Counted from the stretch's first letter, positions 36,173-48,799 are shown. The stretch is DNA of 64,000 bases from Prinsepia uniflora (GCA_032719365.1 CM064871.1:57689056-57753055), one strand, 5' to 3'. Numbers and translations are program-made. The notes: generated by a model not told the origin, from the letters alone.

Positions 36173-36268
36173 ATGATCATGTGAATATACTTCGGGATAC
36201 TCAGTATACTCCTGGATACTTGGTATACTTCAGGATACTCCCCCTGATATTGACTCCCCCCCTGAAAA

Positions 36269-37525
36269 CTACAGATTAGGTAGATCAGCCAGTCTATGTA
36301 AACCAATACCTCGCACATGCTGCTGGAATGTGGTCTTTGGTAATGACTTGGTGAACAAGTCTGCATGATTATCTTGAGATCGTATTGGCTTGATCTCAAC
36401 CTTTCGATGTTCTTTCTGTTGTTGGTTAAAGAAGAACTTCGGTGCAATATTCTTGGTGTTGTCTCCCTTAATGAAACCGGTCTTCATCTGTATGCAGGCA
36501 ACATTATCTTCGTAGATAACAGTCGGTTCATTATGGGTGGAATTCAATCCACATGTACTTCGAATATGCCCAGTAATAGCTCTTAGCCATATGCATTCAC
36601 GAACTGCTTCGTGCAGGGCTAAAATCTCGGCATGATTCGAAGACGTAACAACAAAGGTCTGTTTCGTAGACCTCCAAGATATTGATGTGTTCCCAATGGT
36701 AAAGACATAACCGGATTGGGAACGTGCCTTGTGTGGGTCTGATAGGTAACCTGCATCAGCATACCCAACGAGGTGTGCATCATTTCGAAGACCAAGGGGG
36801 TTTGATTCATTCCTCGATGCATAGGGATAGAATAAGCCCATATCCGTTGTACCTCTAAGGTATCGGAAGATGTCTTTTATGCCATTCAAGTGGCGGCGTG
36901 TTGGCGCAGAGTTAAATCTAGCTAGCAAGTTCACATCGAATGAAATGTTTGGTCTAGTGCATTGAGCCAAGTACAACAGTGCGCCTATTGCACTTAGATA
37001 TGGCACTTCTGGTGTCAATATCTCTTTGTTGTCATCTGCTGGACGTAACGGGTCCTTTTTAGGATCTAGACTTCGGACGATCATGGGCGTGCTTGAAGGT
37101 TTTGCTTTATCCTCATTAAAGCGTCTCAACATCTTCTGGATGTAATTCGATTGATAGACCAAAATTCCATCTGCACGGTGCTCGATCTCCAAGCCAAGAT
37201 AGAAGTGTGTTCTCCCAAGATCCTTCATTTCAAATTCTAACTTCAGGTGCTTAGCGGTTTCTTGGATCTCTTCAGGAGTACCAATCAGATTCATGTCATC
37301 GACATAAACTGCCACTATAGCAAACCCGGAACTTGTTTTCTTAATAAACACGCATGGGCATAATTCATTATTCACATATCCTAATTTGATCAAATATTCA
37401 CTTAGACGGTTATACCTCATCCGTTCGGATTGTTTCAATCCGTAAAGTGAACGCCTCAAACTAATGGAGAGCGTGTTCCGTGGTCTGGAACTATTTGAAT
37501 CAGATAGCCTAAGTCCTTCAGAAAC

Positions 37526-37567
<42 letters not shown>

Positions 37568-39885
37568 GTATCTAGATCCCCATAGAGATAAGCTGTGACC
37601 ACATCCAAAAGCTGCATACTCAGTTTTTCGGAAACTACCAAACTGATAAGGTAGCGGAACGTTATAATGTCCATTACGGGAGAGTACGTCTCCTCGTAAT
37701 CAATCTCAGGGCGTTGAGAAAATCCTTGCGCCACTAAACGAGCTTTGTATCTCACAATCTCGTTTTTCTCATTACGCTTCCTTACAAATACCCATTTAAA
37801 ACCTACAGGTTTAACATGGGGAGGTGTGGGAGCTACAGGTCCAAACACCTTTCTTTTTGTCAAGGAATCAAGTTCGACCTAGATTGCTTCTTTCCATTTT
37901 GGCCAGTCTTCTCTACGTTGGCATTCATCAACGGAGCGAGGTTTGATATCATCACTAGTTATTATTTTAGTAGCTACTGCGAATACAAATATATCATCAA
38001 TGATAATATCATTCCGATTCCATATCTCATTTAAACATGCATAGTTTACCGAGATCTCTCTATTCTCGGGAATGGGTTCAGACGTTGAGGCGTCCCCCAA
38101 TGTCGTCGCTTCTAAGATAGACCCATAATTCGGAATTATCTCATGAGATGGATCAGATGATATAGTGATATCCAAGGGATTCAATTGTGCCAAATTTGTC
38201 CTCTTCCGGGGATGAGAATCCTTTGAACCTATTGGTCTACCTCGCTTCAGGGCCGGGACATATGACTGGTTAGCCGCCATGGCCATACTTTGTCCATTTG
38301 GGACGACCCGTCCATCTGGGACGGTGCGTCCTACGAGGAACTCTATCCTTGCAGGCATGTTTGCAGCAGGTATATGTGATCTCGTCACTGTAGCTAGATC
38401 AGAGAAAGCATCTGGCATATTATTAGCTACACTCTGTAAATCTAGAATTCTCCGCACTTCATTCTCACTTTGTGCGGTTCGGGGATCAAGATGAGACATA
38501 GTGGAGACATTCCACGTTAATTCACGTCGTTCTTTAGGAACGTTGGCGTTCTTATCTCCCCATGACTGCGGGAAGACTGTCTCATTGAAATGACAATCCG
38601 AAAAACACGCGGTAAAGAGATCGCATGTCAAGGGTTCTAAATAACATATAATGGAGGGGGATTCATAGCTGACATAGATGCCCCTCCGGCGTTGAGGTCC
38701 CATTTTTGTACGTTGTGGCGACACAATTGGCACGTAAACGGCGCACCCAAACACGCGTAAGTGCAAAACATCAGGTTCGTACCCAGTAACCAGCTGTAAC
38801 GCGGAATAGGGTTGGGTGGCAGTGGGCCTCAACCGGACCAACATAGCTGCATGCAAAATTGCATAGCCCAACGCAGAAATTGGGAGCTTGGTGCACATAA
38901 CCAAAGTCCGTGCAATCATTTGTAATCGTTTAATGAATGCCTCTGCGAGACCATTTTGGGTGTGAACATGTGCAACTGGATGTTCAATATCAATCCCAAG
39001 GGACATGTAATAATCATCGAAAGATTTCGATGTAAACTCACCGGCATTATCAAGTCTGATGGACTTTATGGGATAATCCAAATGGTGGGCCCTTAATTTA
39101 ATGATTTGGGTAAGGAGTTTAGAAAACGCAGCATTGCGTGTGGACAATAGGGTCACATGTGACCACCTCGTCGATGCATCAACCAAAACCATGAAATATT
39201 TAAATGGTCCACATGGTGGTTGGATGGGTCCACAAATATCCCCTTGTATTGTGTACAAGAAAGGGACAGAGTCTTTATTGATCTTTTCATATGATAGTCT
39301 AGTGTTCAATTTTCCCAATGAGCAAGCTTGGCATAGTGTGTCACTAAACACAAGGTCCTTATTTGTAAGGGGAAGCTCGTGTGATGTATTGAGGATACGA
39401 CGCATCATACCTTGACCGGGGTGTCCCAATCGGTCATGCCATAATAAGTAGTTGCTAGGGTTAGGTAGCTTCCGGCTAACTATGTGATTTGCCTCAATAG
39501 TTCTAATAGTGGTCATGTAGAGTCCACTCCGGAGGCATTTCAATTTCTCCAATGTACGCTTCCGGCCATACAAATTGGAGGTTATGCAAAGATATTCCAC
39601 ATTCTTTTCTTTTGTGGTTTCAACATGATAATCATTAGCTCAAATATCCTTAAAGCTCAATAACGTTCTGCTAGAACGTGAGTATAAGGCTTCAGCAATG
39701 GTAAATACGGTACCATTGGACAACATAAATTGGGCTCTTCCGGAGCCTTCAATCAAGTTTGATTTGCCAGAAATAGTTATGACGGGGGTGTGGTTAGGTA
39801 TTAAGTTTGTGAAAAATATCCTATCACGGAGGATAGTGTGTGTAGTAGCACTGTCGGCTAGACAACAAACTTCACCATTTGACAT
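36269..39885 (-). pseudogene. Copia pol: protease, integrase, reverse transcriptase, RNase H (broken)
   Basis: Segments: 39885-39640 (protease, LADSATTH active-site region), 39600-37879 (integrase), 37863-37528 (reverse transcriptase, first part) and 37531-36269 (second part and RNase H). Integrase shows the HHCC finger (HDRLGHPG...CQACSLGK) and D, D, E at GDICGPI, RLDNAGEF and NGLAEAF. Reverse transcriptase shows YVDD in VAVYVDDMNLIG. RNase H shows NHAEILAL and EDNVACI. Breaks: TGA after FKDI (~39640), TAG after KEAI (~37879), and a TA microsatellite at 37529-37564 that ends the frame with TGA at the point between GDLDTDIY and MKVSEGL. The two stops fit C-to-T change from CGA and CAG. Confidence 0.88.
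37529..37564. repeat. TA microsatellite inside the reverse transcriptase frame
   Basis: An (AT)n run that codes alternating Ile-Tyr on the - strand before running into TGA. The family usually has only a few bases of ATAT here, so the run grew by slippage within coding sequence. Confidence 0.8.
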
Positions 39886-40092
39886 GCCTAACCATCAATA
39901 TAACTAAAGTAATCAACAATCACATTTAAAAAATGAATAAATAGATTGAATAATATTCGAGCAAATAACAAAATAAGTCCAAAATAAATATGAACCACCA
40001 AACAATATCCATAAATAGTAATGAAAGAAAAAAAACAATACGAATAAAAAAACGACACAAATGCCGATCATATCCATGTTTATGTAAATAAC

Positions 40093-41199
40093 TCAATCCT
40101 GATCATGTCCAGCTGCAGTCTGAAAATCAGCAATGGCAAGAGTGGTATCAGCGGGGACTGGTCCTGCAGCAAAATTAACCGCTCGACTACCAAGTCTAGC
40201 ATGGTACTGGGCAATAATTTGGGCTGATGCACGATAGGTATGGGACCAGTGATCGCAGCCTCCACATTTATAGCATAGGTCAGGTGGGTTTTGATTCTGG
40301 TGGTGACGGGCCGGACCAGGGTTTCTCTCGTTTTGAGCACACGGACCAGGAGAAGTGTGATATCCACCACGTGGACCTAGTCCACGGTTACAACGTCCAC
40401 GTGGGGCATGGTAATCTTGGGCTCGGTCATAGGGGTGTCCACCACGTGGGCCTATACCTCGATTACCATGACCACGTGGGGCATGGTAACCATGGACCCG
40501 GTCATAGGGGTGTGCACCATGTGTTGGACGGTTACGTCCTCCACCTCTACCACGACCCCTATTTCTCCACTCACGGTTGGCATCGCGAGGTGCAACAGCG
40601 TTTGCTTCAAGCAAAGGTGCTGCACTAGTACCCACAAATCGGGATTGATCATTCTTCATTAATAAAATATTGTTCTTTTCAACGAGCAATAAAGTAGTGA
40701 TCAACTCCGCGAACGTGGTAAACTTCCACTCTCTGTATTGTTGCTGCATGACAATACACGAGGCCGGAAATGTGGAGAATGTCTTCTCAAGTAGGTCGGT
40801 TTCAATGCGATCCTCCCCACAATACTTGAGAAGAGACCGGATACAGCATATCTCAGAATTATATTCGTTTACGGATTTAAAATCCTGAAAATGAATGTTA
40901 TGCCAGTCATATCCAGGCAAGAATATGTCCTTCTGGTGATGGAAACAATCAGCCAGTGAAACCCATAAAGCTCTCGGGTCCTCTTGACCCAAGTATTCAC
41001 GCTGCAGTGCGCGATCTATATGCCTCCGAATGAGGATCATAGCATCTGCCTTCTGATGCTCAGAAGCCACATTGTCTTCTTGGATGGTTGATCAGATTCT
41101 CTTGACAGTGAGATGAAGCTTCACATCTTCAGTCCACTGGTAGTAGTTTCTTCCAGAAACTTCTAGTGTGTCAAAATCCAGTTTGTTGAGATGTGCCAT
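40093..41199 (-). pseudogene. Copia gag (broken)
   Basis: Starts at ATG 41199 (MAHLNKLDFDTLEVSG, a usual copia gag opening). It is stopped by TGA at 41094-41092, then open from about 41070 to 40093. The conserved YYQWTEDVKLHL and EYNSEICCIRSLLKYCG regions are recognisable. A Gly/Arg/His-rich repeat (RGHGNRG-type) precedes the zinc knuckle, which reads CYKCGGCDHWSHTYR: the final cysteine of the CCHC pattern is Tyr, so metal binding would be lost. Confidence 0.85.
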
Positions 41200-42662
41200 G
41201 CTTTACAAAGGTTAATGAATATGATTAGTTCTTTGGGAAAAAAATGCATCCATAAGCAACTAATGAGAACTTCAGGTTCTATAATATGGTATGATAATTC
41301 AGGTTATCAATGAAGGAAACTTCAGGTTCCTTTTATTTACAAGTAGTCTATAACATTGATAAATAACATGTAAATAATGAAATAAACAAACAAACATACA
41401 AGTAAACAAGGTACAATATGCATATGTAGTATAAAATAAATGTTATTTTGATCCTTGATTGAGGGGTATTGCAATGCTTCAGGCATGCATGAGTATATGT
41501 TTTAGGCCCGAGGAATGCAAAGAAAGATTCTGTTTTTTTTTTGGTCGGAGCCGAGCTGGGCTGGGGGAGCCGAACTGGGCCGGGTTGGGCCGACCGAGCC
41601 AAGCCGAGCTGGGCCGAAGGAACCGAACCTAGCCGAATAGTCCGGGCTGGCTAAACCGAACCGTGCAGTGGCCTGGGCCCTGCGCTAAAAACTGCTGGGC
41701 CGAAAATGAGATGGGCTGTTGGCCAAATCGATTTTGGGCTAGGGGGTAGAGGCCTGATGGGCTCAGAAGAAACATTTTCTTCTTTTATTTTTCGGGCTAG
41801 CCTTTTGGGCTAAAAAAATATGTTTTTCTTTTGTTTGAGAGGCCTTCCGGGCCTGGGCAGTTACAAGTAAAAAAAAAAATTGTTGTGGCCCAGTTATTTC
41901 AGGCAATTATTGGTGCCTTTGTTGCGGGAGTCATCCCCAATTTGTTGGCACAAAGGGTGGGCAGCAAACCAATTTAGACTCTTTCTTTGGTTTCACACTT
42001 ACAACCCATGAGAGAACTATAAACATCATGGGTTCTACATTATCAACAATATCAAGTAATATTCAACGTTCAAACATAAAAAAATCAACTATTTAGAACC
42101 AAATAAAATTAATTATAATTCTAGGGTTCTTCATTATCATTAAATTAAAAAACAAATATACCATTCAATTTCAAATTGTGCATATAACCCTAAAATTTAC
42201 ATGTTTCTAGGATTTCATCAAATATAAAAAAAAACAATAAAGGGATCATCATATCAAACATCAAACATCAATTCTGCAAGATAACCATTAAACCTCATAC
42301 CAATCCATGAATGTCTATTGCATGTTGCCGTGAATTGTTTTTTTTTTTCATTTTCAACTTCTAATTCAGTTCAAACATATGCAATCACACACACATATAT
42401 ATATATATATATGAACAAAAACCGATAATTCATATAATTTAATTGATCAAATTAAAGAAATTAAATCTAGGTTTTGAATCAATCAATCAAATAAAATAAT
42501 TCATAATCCTAGGATTCAACATCATTATCAATTCTAAGCAATATGCAAATCAATTTCTAGAAATATTGGTTCTAGGTTTGATGCAAAATTAAATAAATTC
42601 TAGGGGTTTGGAAAACCTACTTGATTGAATTTATCCTCCACTTGAATGATCACCGATTCCGA
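41200..42662. other. Copia leader between primer site and gag
   Basis: Non-coding. 41540-41740 is a GC-rich degenerate repeat of GCCGA/GGGCC words (CCGAGCTGGGC, CCGAACTGGGC, CCGACCGAGCC and others) in otherwise AT-rich sequence. 42395-42412 is an AT microsatellite. No frame shows a known domain. Confidence 0.6.
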
Positions 42663-42834
42663 GACGATTGTGCTGATAACGTGTTGTGAAGGAAATTCGG
42701 TAGATGATAATGCAGAGAGAATATGGAGAGGCAGGGAGAAGAAATAATACGTCTGTTTCCTTCTGAGATTATTATTATTAGGGTTTACAAAGATTAATTA
42801 GCCCTTATATAGGGAGAGATAATTAATGAATACA
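42663..42834 (-). repeat. Truncated 5' LTR and primer site of copia element
   Basis: 42682-42834 ends CACAACA on the - strand next to CGTTATCAGCACAATCG (42665-42681), a primer site of the TTATCAGCAC type frequent in plant copia elements. It has the TATA block CCCTATATAAGGG, then R-U5 sequence. The U3 upstream of GTATTCATTAATTATC is absent: sequence beyond 42834 does not match the other LTR. Confidence 0.75.
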
Positions 42835-43078
42835 GTAGTCTTTAGATGAATAAATAATATGTATGGCAAATATTTTCGTTAATCACGCCAAAGTTGATAA
42901 TAAACATTGATTGACAACTGAAATAAAAAATCCGTTTCAAATTGGAAACTGAAGTAGGCTGATTGAGTTAGTTTGGATTTATGTACCTTTTTGGTTAGTT
43001 GTTGTAGAAATCTGAACTAAACCAAGTAAGATGGGTTTGGTTGGTGGATAGAAAAAACAAAAACTTGTGTTAATCTAG

Positions 43079-43178
43079 TACGAACTGAATACAGAGACAA
43101 TTATGAAGAAAAAAAAATTATTTCCTAACATGTTGGTTGCATACGTAGTTATTCTTTATTCTTTACAATTTGTTATGT
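43079..43178. repeat. Direct repeat, left copy (matches 59137-59251)
   Basis: Shares TACGAACTGAATA, AGACAATTAT, AACATGTTGGTTGC, TAGTTAT and CTTTACAAT in the same order with 59137-59251. Similarity begins abruptly at TACGAAC in both copies. The pair brackets a 16-kb stack of elements. Confidence 0.65.
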
Positions 43179-44283
43179 TCAAAAAGTATTTCCGCAATAG
43201 CAGGTCTGAGAACACCTTTGATGGGCCTCCGCATGGAACTTGGTTGCGAAGTGAAGGAGCGGATTTCGCGTGAGTCTTTCTGTAATGTGTTGTATGGACT
43301 GCTGGATGGTTTGAAAGTAATGGGCTGAAGGACCTTCGAGTCACAGTCTATTCCTAGATGGGCTAACCACGAAGCAAATAGAGACTGCTACTAGACAATT
43401 GTAGATGAATTCCGTTTGAAATTGATTGAGTTTGATCAATTTGCTTATTTGGTTGACTAATTGGTTGTCCTTTGAGAAGAGGGTTTTCATCTTCATTTAT
43501 AGGCAGTGTAACTGCTGAACTGGACTATCTTGTAGACTTTGGAGGACCCATGCTGTAGTGAGCTTGTTGAGAACATCCCCTTACTTTCTTATCTTCTTGT
43601 GCGTGTCAGAGCCGTTCTTCCCTTTCTCCACACCTCTTGCATGTCTCAATGGGTGTCTTTGGGCTGGGCTTTCGTGAGTTGGGCATTTAATTCCTAGATC
43701 CATTCGCTTTGGTCCAGGATAGGATTTTTTTTGGGTATAAATATTGCCCCCAGAATTTGAAATATTTGATTTGAAATAGTTTAAATTCACATGATTGCAC
43801 CATTGCCACTTCGTTAGTCCCACTTGTGTTTTTTTGGAGGTTTAAGCCACAATTCTTCTTGCTTCCTGTCACTTCTTCTAAAAATTTATCTTTTCCTTTC
43901 CATACTTCCTTGCCTATGAAAACATGACTTCCAAGCTTGTTCCAAAGCAAAATGATAGGGAGGCTCATTTCAATATTCTTGCTTTGGAACCCACCGCTAC
44001 TACCCCTTGGGTATGTGGTATGGGTTTCAAAAATCATGTGGATGCCTCCCGTAATACTTTGATGTCTCTCAAGAATGATGGTGAGATCAATCTCAATCTT
44101 CGTTTCATGATCGACTCTGAACGTCGTTTCACTGTAGGTCCTTGCTAGAAAGGCCTCCATTCGGACAGGGCGAAGTCACTCAGCTCCCATCTAAAGAAAT
44201 TTTAAGCTCTCACAATTTATCAGTGGCATTCATTTCCATGGGAGAGGCTGATTTCAATCTGGGGACAACTCTTCCCCTCAACG
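43179..44283 (+). pseudogene. Promoter and 5' part of a degraded, possibly plant-mobile-domain gene
   Basis: A TATA-like GGGTATAAATATTG at 43733-43746 lies ~180 bases before an ATG (43924). It opens a 74-residue frame, MTSKLVPKQNDREAHFNILA..., ending at TAG near 44147; similar-looking broken coding continues to ~44283, where GGGC-rich sequence begins. I do not recognise this part by itself. Its likely continuation beyond the nested insertions (57339 on) has a stretch like plant mobile domain proteins. Function not assigned. Confidence 0.35.
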
Positions 44284-44562
44284 TAGGGTCGGGTCGGGTA
44301 AGCCCAACCCAAATTTTTTGGGCTTGGGCTGGGCTAGGCGGTTTTTTTGTTAAATTTTGAAAAGTACTGGACCGAGTCAGGCGAACTTAGTCACATAAAT
44401 AAAAGTCCAAGTACTTTACTGGGCTGATTTTTTATCCAGCTTCACAGACCTGGTCAAAAAAGTCCGCTCGGGCCGGGCTCAATTGGGCTTTTTGAATTAC
44501 TTAAAAAATAAAAAGATAAATAGAAAAAAAAATAATATTAAAAAAATGGTTTGATATGAAAT
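44284..44562. mobile_element. GGGC-rich hAT-like element, left part
   Basis: Begins TAGGGTCGGGTCGGG and is full of GGGCTT/GGGCC words with a GCCCAA...TTGGGC fold, the usual terminal make-up of plant hAT non-autonomous elements. It is interrupted by the Tat element at 44563 and seems to resume at 56805. Outer edges and target duplication are not certain. Confidence 0.45.
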
Positions 44563-45166
44563 TGAACCTAACAGGATGAGACCTTACTAGGCACTAGTTC
44601 GCTTTCTTTCAAGGTTGCCGAGTGACCTACGAGGTAGAGGGAAAAGTACTAGACACCGGTGTAGTGCCAGCCTGATAGGCTCCAACGTTTAAGTCATTAA
44701 GTAAGATGAAGGTCAATAGGCAGATCAATAACACAAAAATAAGGAGTTACGTTTGTGTTTTGAGAGAGAGATGTGTGTACCTTTATGCAGGGGTTTAAGG
44801 GGATATTTATAGTAGCAATGAATGTGATGGTTGTACCTTGGTGGTGTAGGATTCTAGTTGCCTTAGGAGATGCTGCCGCATGCCCCATAAATTTGGGATG
44901 GAAGGAAGGTGGGTAATAGATCTCCTGTCATGTTAAGGAGTTGCTATTGACATTGGTCAGAGGATTGTACAAGGGGTGCCGATCCATGACTGTTGAGTGA
45001 GGCTGCCAAGTGGCCATGTCTTGGGCTTGTTGTGAGGGTGTTTTTTGGCATTACCTATCGAGTAACCCTAGCTTGCTAATTGGCATGCATGTCGATCACC
45101 TAGCGGCATATCGCATGTTTATGGTGTTGCTGGTCGTAGTGAATCTGGTTGGTCGATATGGTATCA
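44563..45166 (-). repeat. 3' LTR of Tat gypsy element
   Basis: Starts TGAACCTAACAGGATGAG, ends GATATGGTATCA on the + strand; collinear with 56198-56804. Contains a TATA-like TATTTATAGTAGCAATG also present in the partner LTR. Confidence 0.85.
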
Positions 45167-45699
45167 GCATAAGTCCTCTCAGTCGTTGACTGAGGTGGAT
45201 TTCCTTGGTCATGGACTTGTAACTCAGACCAATACATGTCAACCGACCAGAGAGGTGTACCCCATAATCCCCAAAGTTCTTGATTGAGGAAATGTACCTT
45301 GGTCAAATAGTTTTGCCCTAGCCCCTGGTATATGATTTGGTTGCAATGTTCCTGCTTACCGATTAGAGTTGGGAGAGTACCTTAGATGAAGCTTCGGATC
45401 GGTGCAATGTGCTTAATTTCCGATTGAAGCTAAGAGAGCACCTCGAATGATACTTCTAATCGGTCGAAATGTGCTTGCTTGCCGATTGATTTTCAAGTTG
45501 CTGATTGAATTTGACTCGGAACTTTCCTTCCAACCAGTACTTTAGGCCTAGCAGCTTTCGACTGAGAAGTAGTTTTCTCCTTTGTTTTTGTATTCGAAAT
45601 TTTTCATTAAGGTAGTTTTTGTTTAGATGTAGTTTCGCTTCTGTTTGCACTTGTAGATGTTAGAACCCAAGTCAACTTGTAGACTTAGGGAAAGATCCC

Positions 45700-48360
45700 T
45701 ACAAATTTTTATATTGAAACAATTTCTCACTCGACAAGTGATGGGTCGAGTGGGAGTGTTTCACGATCCACTAATGGGTCCTTGTTAACTGGAAGTAGTT
45801 CAAAATCTAAAACACTTGATAACTTAGATATTGCTTTAAGGGTCCCAAATGAAAAGGATGCCGAGAAAGTGAGTGGTGTTGACCAAAGGAGGGGTGTCGA
45901 ACAAAAAAAGGGTGACGACCAAAAAACGGGTGTCGGTCAGACTCGTGAAGGGGAGGTATCCTTGTCTCAGCCCCCTATCATAACCTTGGATAGTGACTAG
46001 GAAGAGGATGAGACAGAGTGTAGTGTTGAGAGGGATTCGAGTACCGAGCATGGTAGTGCCAAAAAGGAAGTTCCATTAGAAACCCTTATCAACATGTCAC
46101 CATATTTTGTGGACCATGAGGTCAACACGTTGAAGGACGCCGATCTGTTGAAGTACATGGAGTTATACAATGTGTCACCAGAGATCTAGCTCACTTTGCC
46201 GCCCTAGGGCAAGGCTAAGTAAGCCACCGACAAGATCAATCATGTTTTATGTTGACTGCTTTGAGCATGGAGTCTAATTGCGCCTTCACCCCTAGCTCCA
46301 TGACATTCTGGCTCGACGAAGATTACGTTCAACCAGCTCAACATGAATATGTGGATCACGTTGATTAGTTTGTACCCATCCTTTTGATTGTATGTACTTC
46401 CCAAGCCTAACTAGGGTCAGCTCTACCATTTATATAAGTTCAAATGGCAGATGACTGGGCCCGGGTGTGTGCAGATTGAGTGTATCTCAAATTGGGTTCA
46501 CGAATTTTAACTTCCCAAAAAAGTTTCAGGCACCGTTTCTGCTAGGTGTATGGTCCTTGGGAAGGGGATGTCAGTCGGCTTCGAGATAAGACATGACCTC
46601 TAATAGGAAGGTTGTAGTATAGATTGGCCCTTAGGACTTTGCGTTTATTTTCTGTGCTCGCCGAATCAAATTGTAACTTATTGAGTTTGTTTATAGGTGC
46701 ACTTAAGGGAGGTTACTCTTCTCATAGGAGTCATTGCGCGCTTACACTAATTGATAACTTGTTGAAAGTTGGTCTAATCTCTGGTCATGGTAAGTTTGAA
46801 TTACGGTTTCTTATCGATTGGAAATTTTGGTTGAGTGCAATTTATACTGACTTGTTTTTTTTTGGCAGTGCATCTGGCAGTTGAGCTTTGTTGTGTGAAG
46901 AAGATGATGAAGTATCGGTTGGCTATCGAGATGGCCTAAAAGGCTAAGAAAGATGGCCTTACCCCGACAGTTGTCAAATAGAAGACTATGACCAATCAGT
47001 CGAAAAACATGAAGTTCGGTAGGCCAGCTACGCAGGTACCAAATGGGGAGGGCTCGATTGGTGGGTTGGTGCCAAAAGGAGTCAATTGGTGTCCCAAACG
47101 AGGATAGCAAACGAAGCTAGGGTCGACCAATCTGAAATCTGAAGCCAGAAGTTATTGTTTACCAAGGGGTAGTAGATCATCAAATATTAACAAGGTGTTG
47201 AGGAAGAGAAGGCTACTCGGCGGAAGAATGAGGCCTAGATCAGGGCGCTAAAGGAGGCCAGGGACAGGGTGTCGAACAGTCCTTGGTTGGACCTGCTGCT
47301 TAGGACAATGTCGAGGCACTTGATGAAGCTAAATGTCAACCATGGCATTCGGTCATGCTTTACCGAGCTGGGGGAGGCTTCCGATGCTGTTTGATAGTCC
47401 CAAATGGATGATAGTTGGATGCAGGTTACTGGGGGCAAGCATCTAACCAACATTTTGGTTGTCAACGCCTTGGTGCTAGGCTCTCAGAAAGGGGCTCTCT
47501 ATAACCAAGGATATGAGCTAGGCCATCCTTCCTGATTGGTACACCAAAGTGATTACCGAGGATGCCCACGTAAGTTTCTAAACTTCCAACAATGTTTCGT
47601 TGCCGATTTGGTTTTTATCGTTGTTTAGGATTCTGATTTTTGACCAAGTTTTTGTGAATCGATAGTGTTTTGGTGATGTCTTCATTACCCTTCATAAATC
47701 TTCCAAATAGGCTGTGCAATTAGAGTCCGAGAAGAAAGCACTGAGGTAAGGGGAGGAAAAGCTGAAGGGCAAGGAGTATGAGGCGCAAATTGCCCTGAAG
47801 CATTTGGCTGACTTAAGTAGAGAGTGTCGGTAACTTAAATAGAGGGCTAAAGTTACTGAGAAGAACGTGGTTGAGAAGGAGATGGATGCCGAGAAGTCTC
47901 AGGATGAGCTTTCCTAGGGGTATGAATGGCTAAGTGTCTTGGCCAACCATGAGGAGAAGATTGAGCGTCTGCAAAAATGTGTCGCTGCCACACGGGTTGA
48001 GGTGGTCAGCTAGTTCATGGAGTCCCAGTAGTTTGAAGATTACATGGATATCCACCTTGATGAGGTAGATAATGAAATTGTGCAAAATATTTTGTTCTTC
48101 AATCCGACCCTGCTGATTACCTTTCCCTAGCTGAGTAGGCCCCCAGTGCTGACGAAGACCTTCAAGCTCCCTTCGGAGATAGACTCGATGACTCCCTACT
48201 TGGCCTTCAGGGAAGGACATATTGGGTTAACATCCAAGGTCGAAAGGCCCACCAGATAACCTCCTGCTGAGCCAGTGGTCAATTATGTGTCTTCCGAGCA
48301 AGCCAAACATCAACATGTGGCTACCGATGAGTGGGTTGATGTAGATGAGTGATATGATGT
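45700..48360 (+). pseudogene. Antisense extra reading frame of the Tat element (gypsy-type 'transposase' family remnant)
   Basis: Opposite in strand to gag-pol and placed between pol and the 3' LTR. Broken but protein-like: 45782-46000 (Lys/Asp/Gln-rich, DQRRGVEQKKGDDQKTGV), then acidic EEDETE, SPYFVDHEVNTLKDADLLKYMELY, KFKWQMTGPGC, SARCMVLGKG. After about 47700 comes a charged, coiled-coil-like Glu/Lys stretch (LESEKKAL, KGKEYEAQIALKHLADLSRECR). Many in-frame stops. From knowledge of Tat elements, antisense extra frames with the Pfam family 'putative gypsy type transposon' occur in this place; assignment here rests on position and general character. Confidence 0.55.
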
Positions 48361-48799
48361 TGATTACCCTTTACTTGTGTAATTGTTTTCTCTATGGGAT
48401 GCTTTGTGTTTGTATTCTAAACATTTTTTTGTTAATCTTCAATCTACCATGCTTGTTCTTGAATGAATGTATGTCTGATTGCAACTCACGTAAGTTACGA
48501 GTAACAAGTTGGTATTGAGAAGGGTTCTGTGGGTGACAAGTTAGTGCATATTGAAATGTGAATACTGAGTTGGGATGTCCGTGTGCAGAATGGCCCTGAG
48601 TTGCTGAGTTGCCATGAGTTTTCGAGTGAGCACATAGTGTGGGATGTTTAAATGCTCATTAAATGTGCCGATTGACATAGACTTGGAAATGTTTCAAGTA
48701 AAAATTATCCAAAAAAATTGTTTCATTGATAATACCAATAGGTCCAATTGGCTTGAGCCAAATAATTTACAAAGAGATTGGTCAAGATCTAAGTGTGAC

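Larger units (their letters stand above)
35558..42834 (-). mobile_element. Ty1/copia retrotransposon, decayed
   Basis: Reads right to left: truncated 5' LTR (42682-42834), primer site (42663-42681), long leader, gag (41199-40093), pol in copia order protease-integrase-reverse transcriptase-RNase H (39885-36269), 3' UTR repeats, purine tract (35737-35747) and an abnormal 3' LTR (35558-35736). Stops and a frameshift break the coding region, so it cannot move on its own. The LTRs share only 33 bases (the CCCTTATATAGGG block). No target duplication could be matched because the right end lacks its U3 terminus. Confidence 0.9.

Noticed and set aside
40227..40628. His/Gly-rich 133-residue + strand frame
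   Set aside because: Antisense of the Gly/Arg/His repeat in copia gag.
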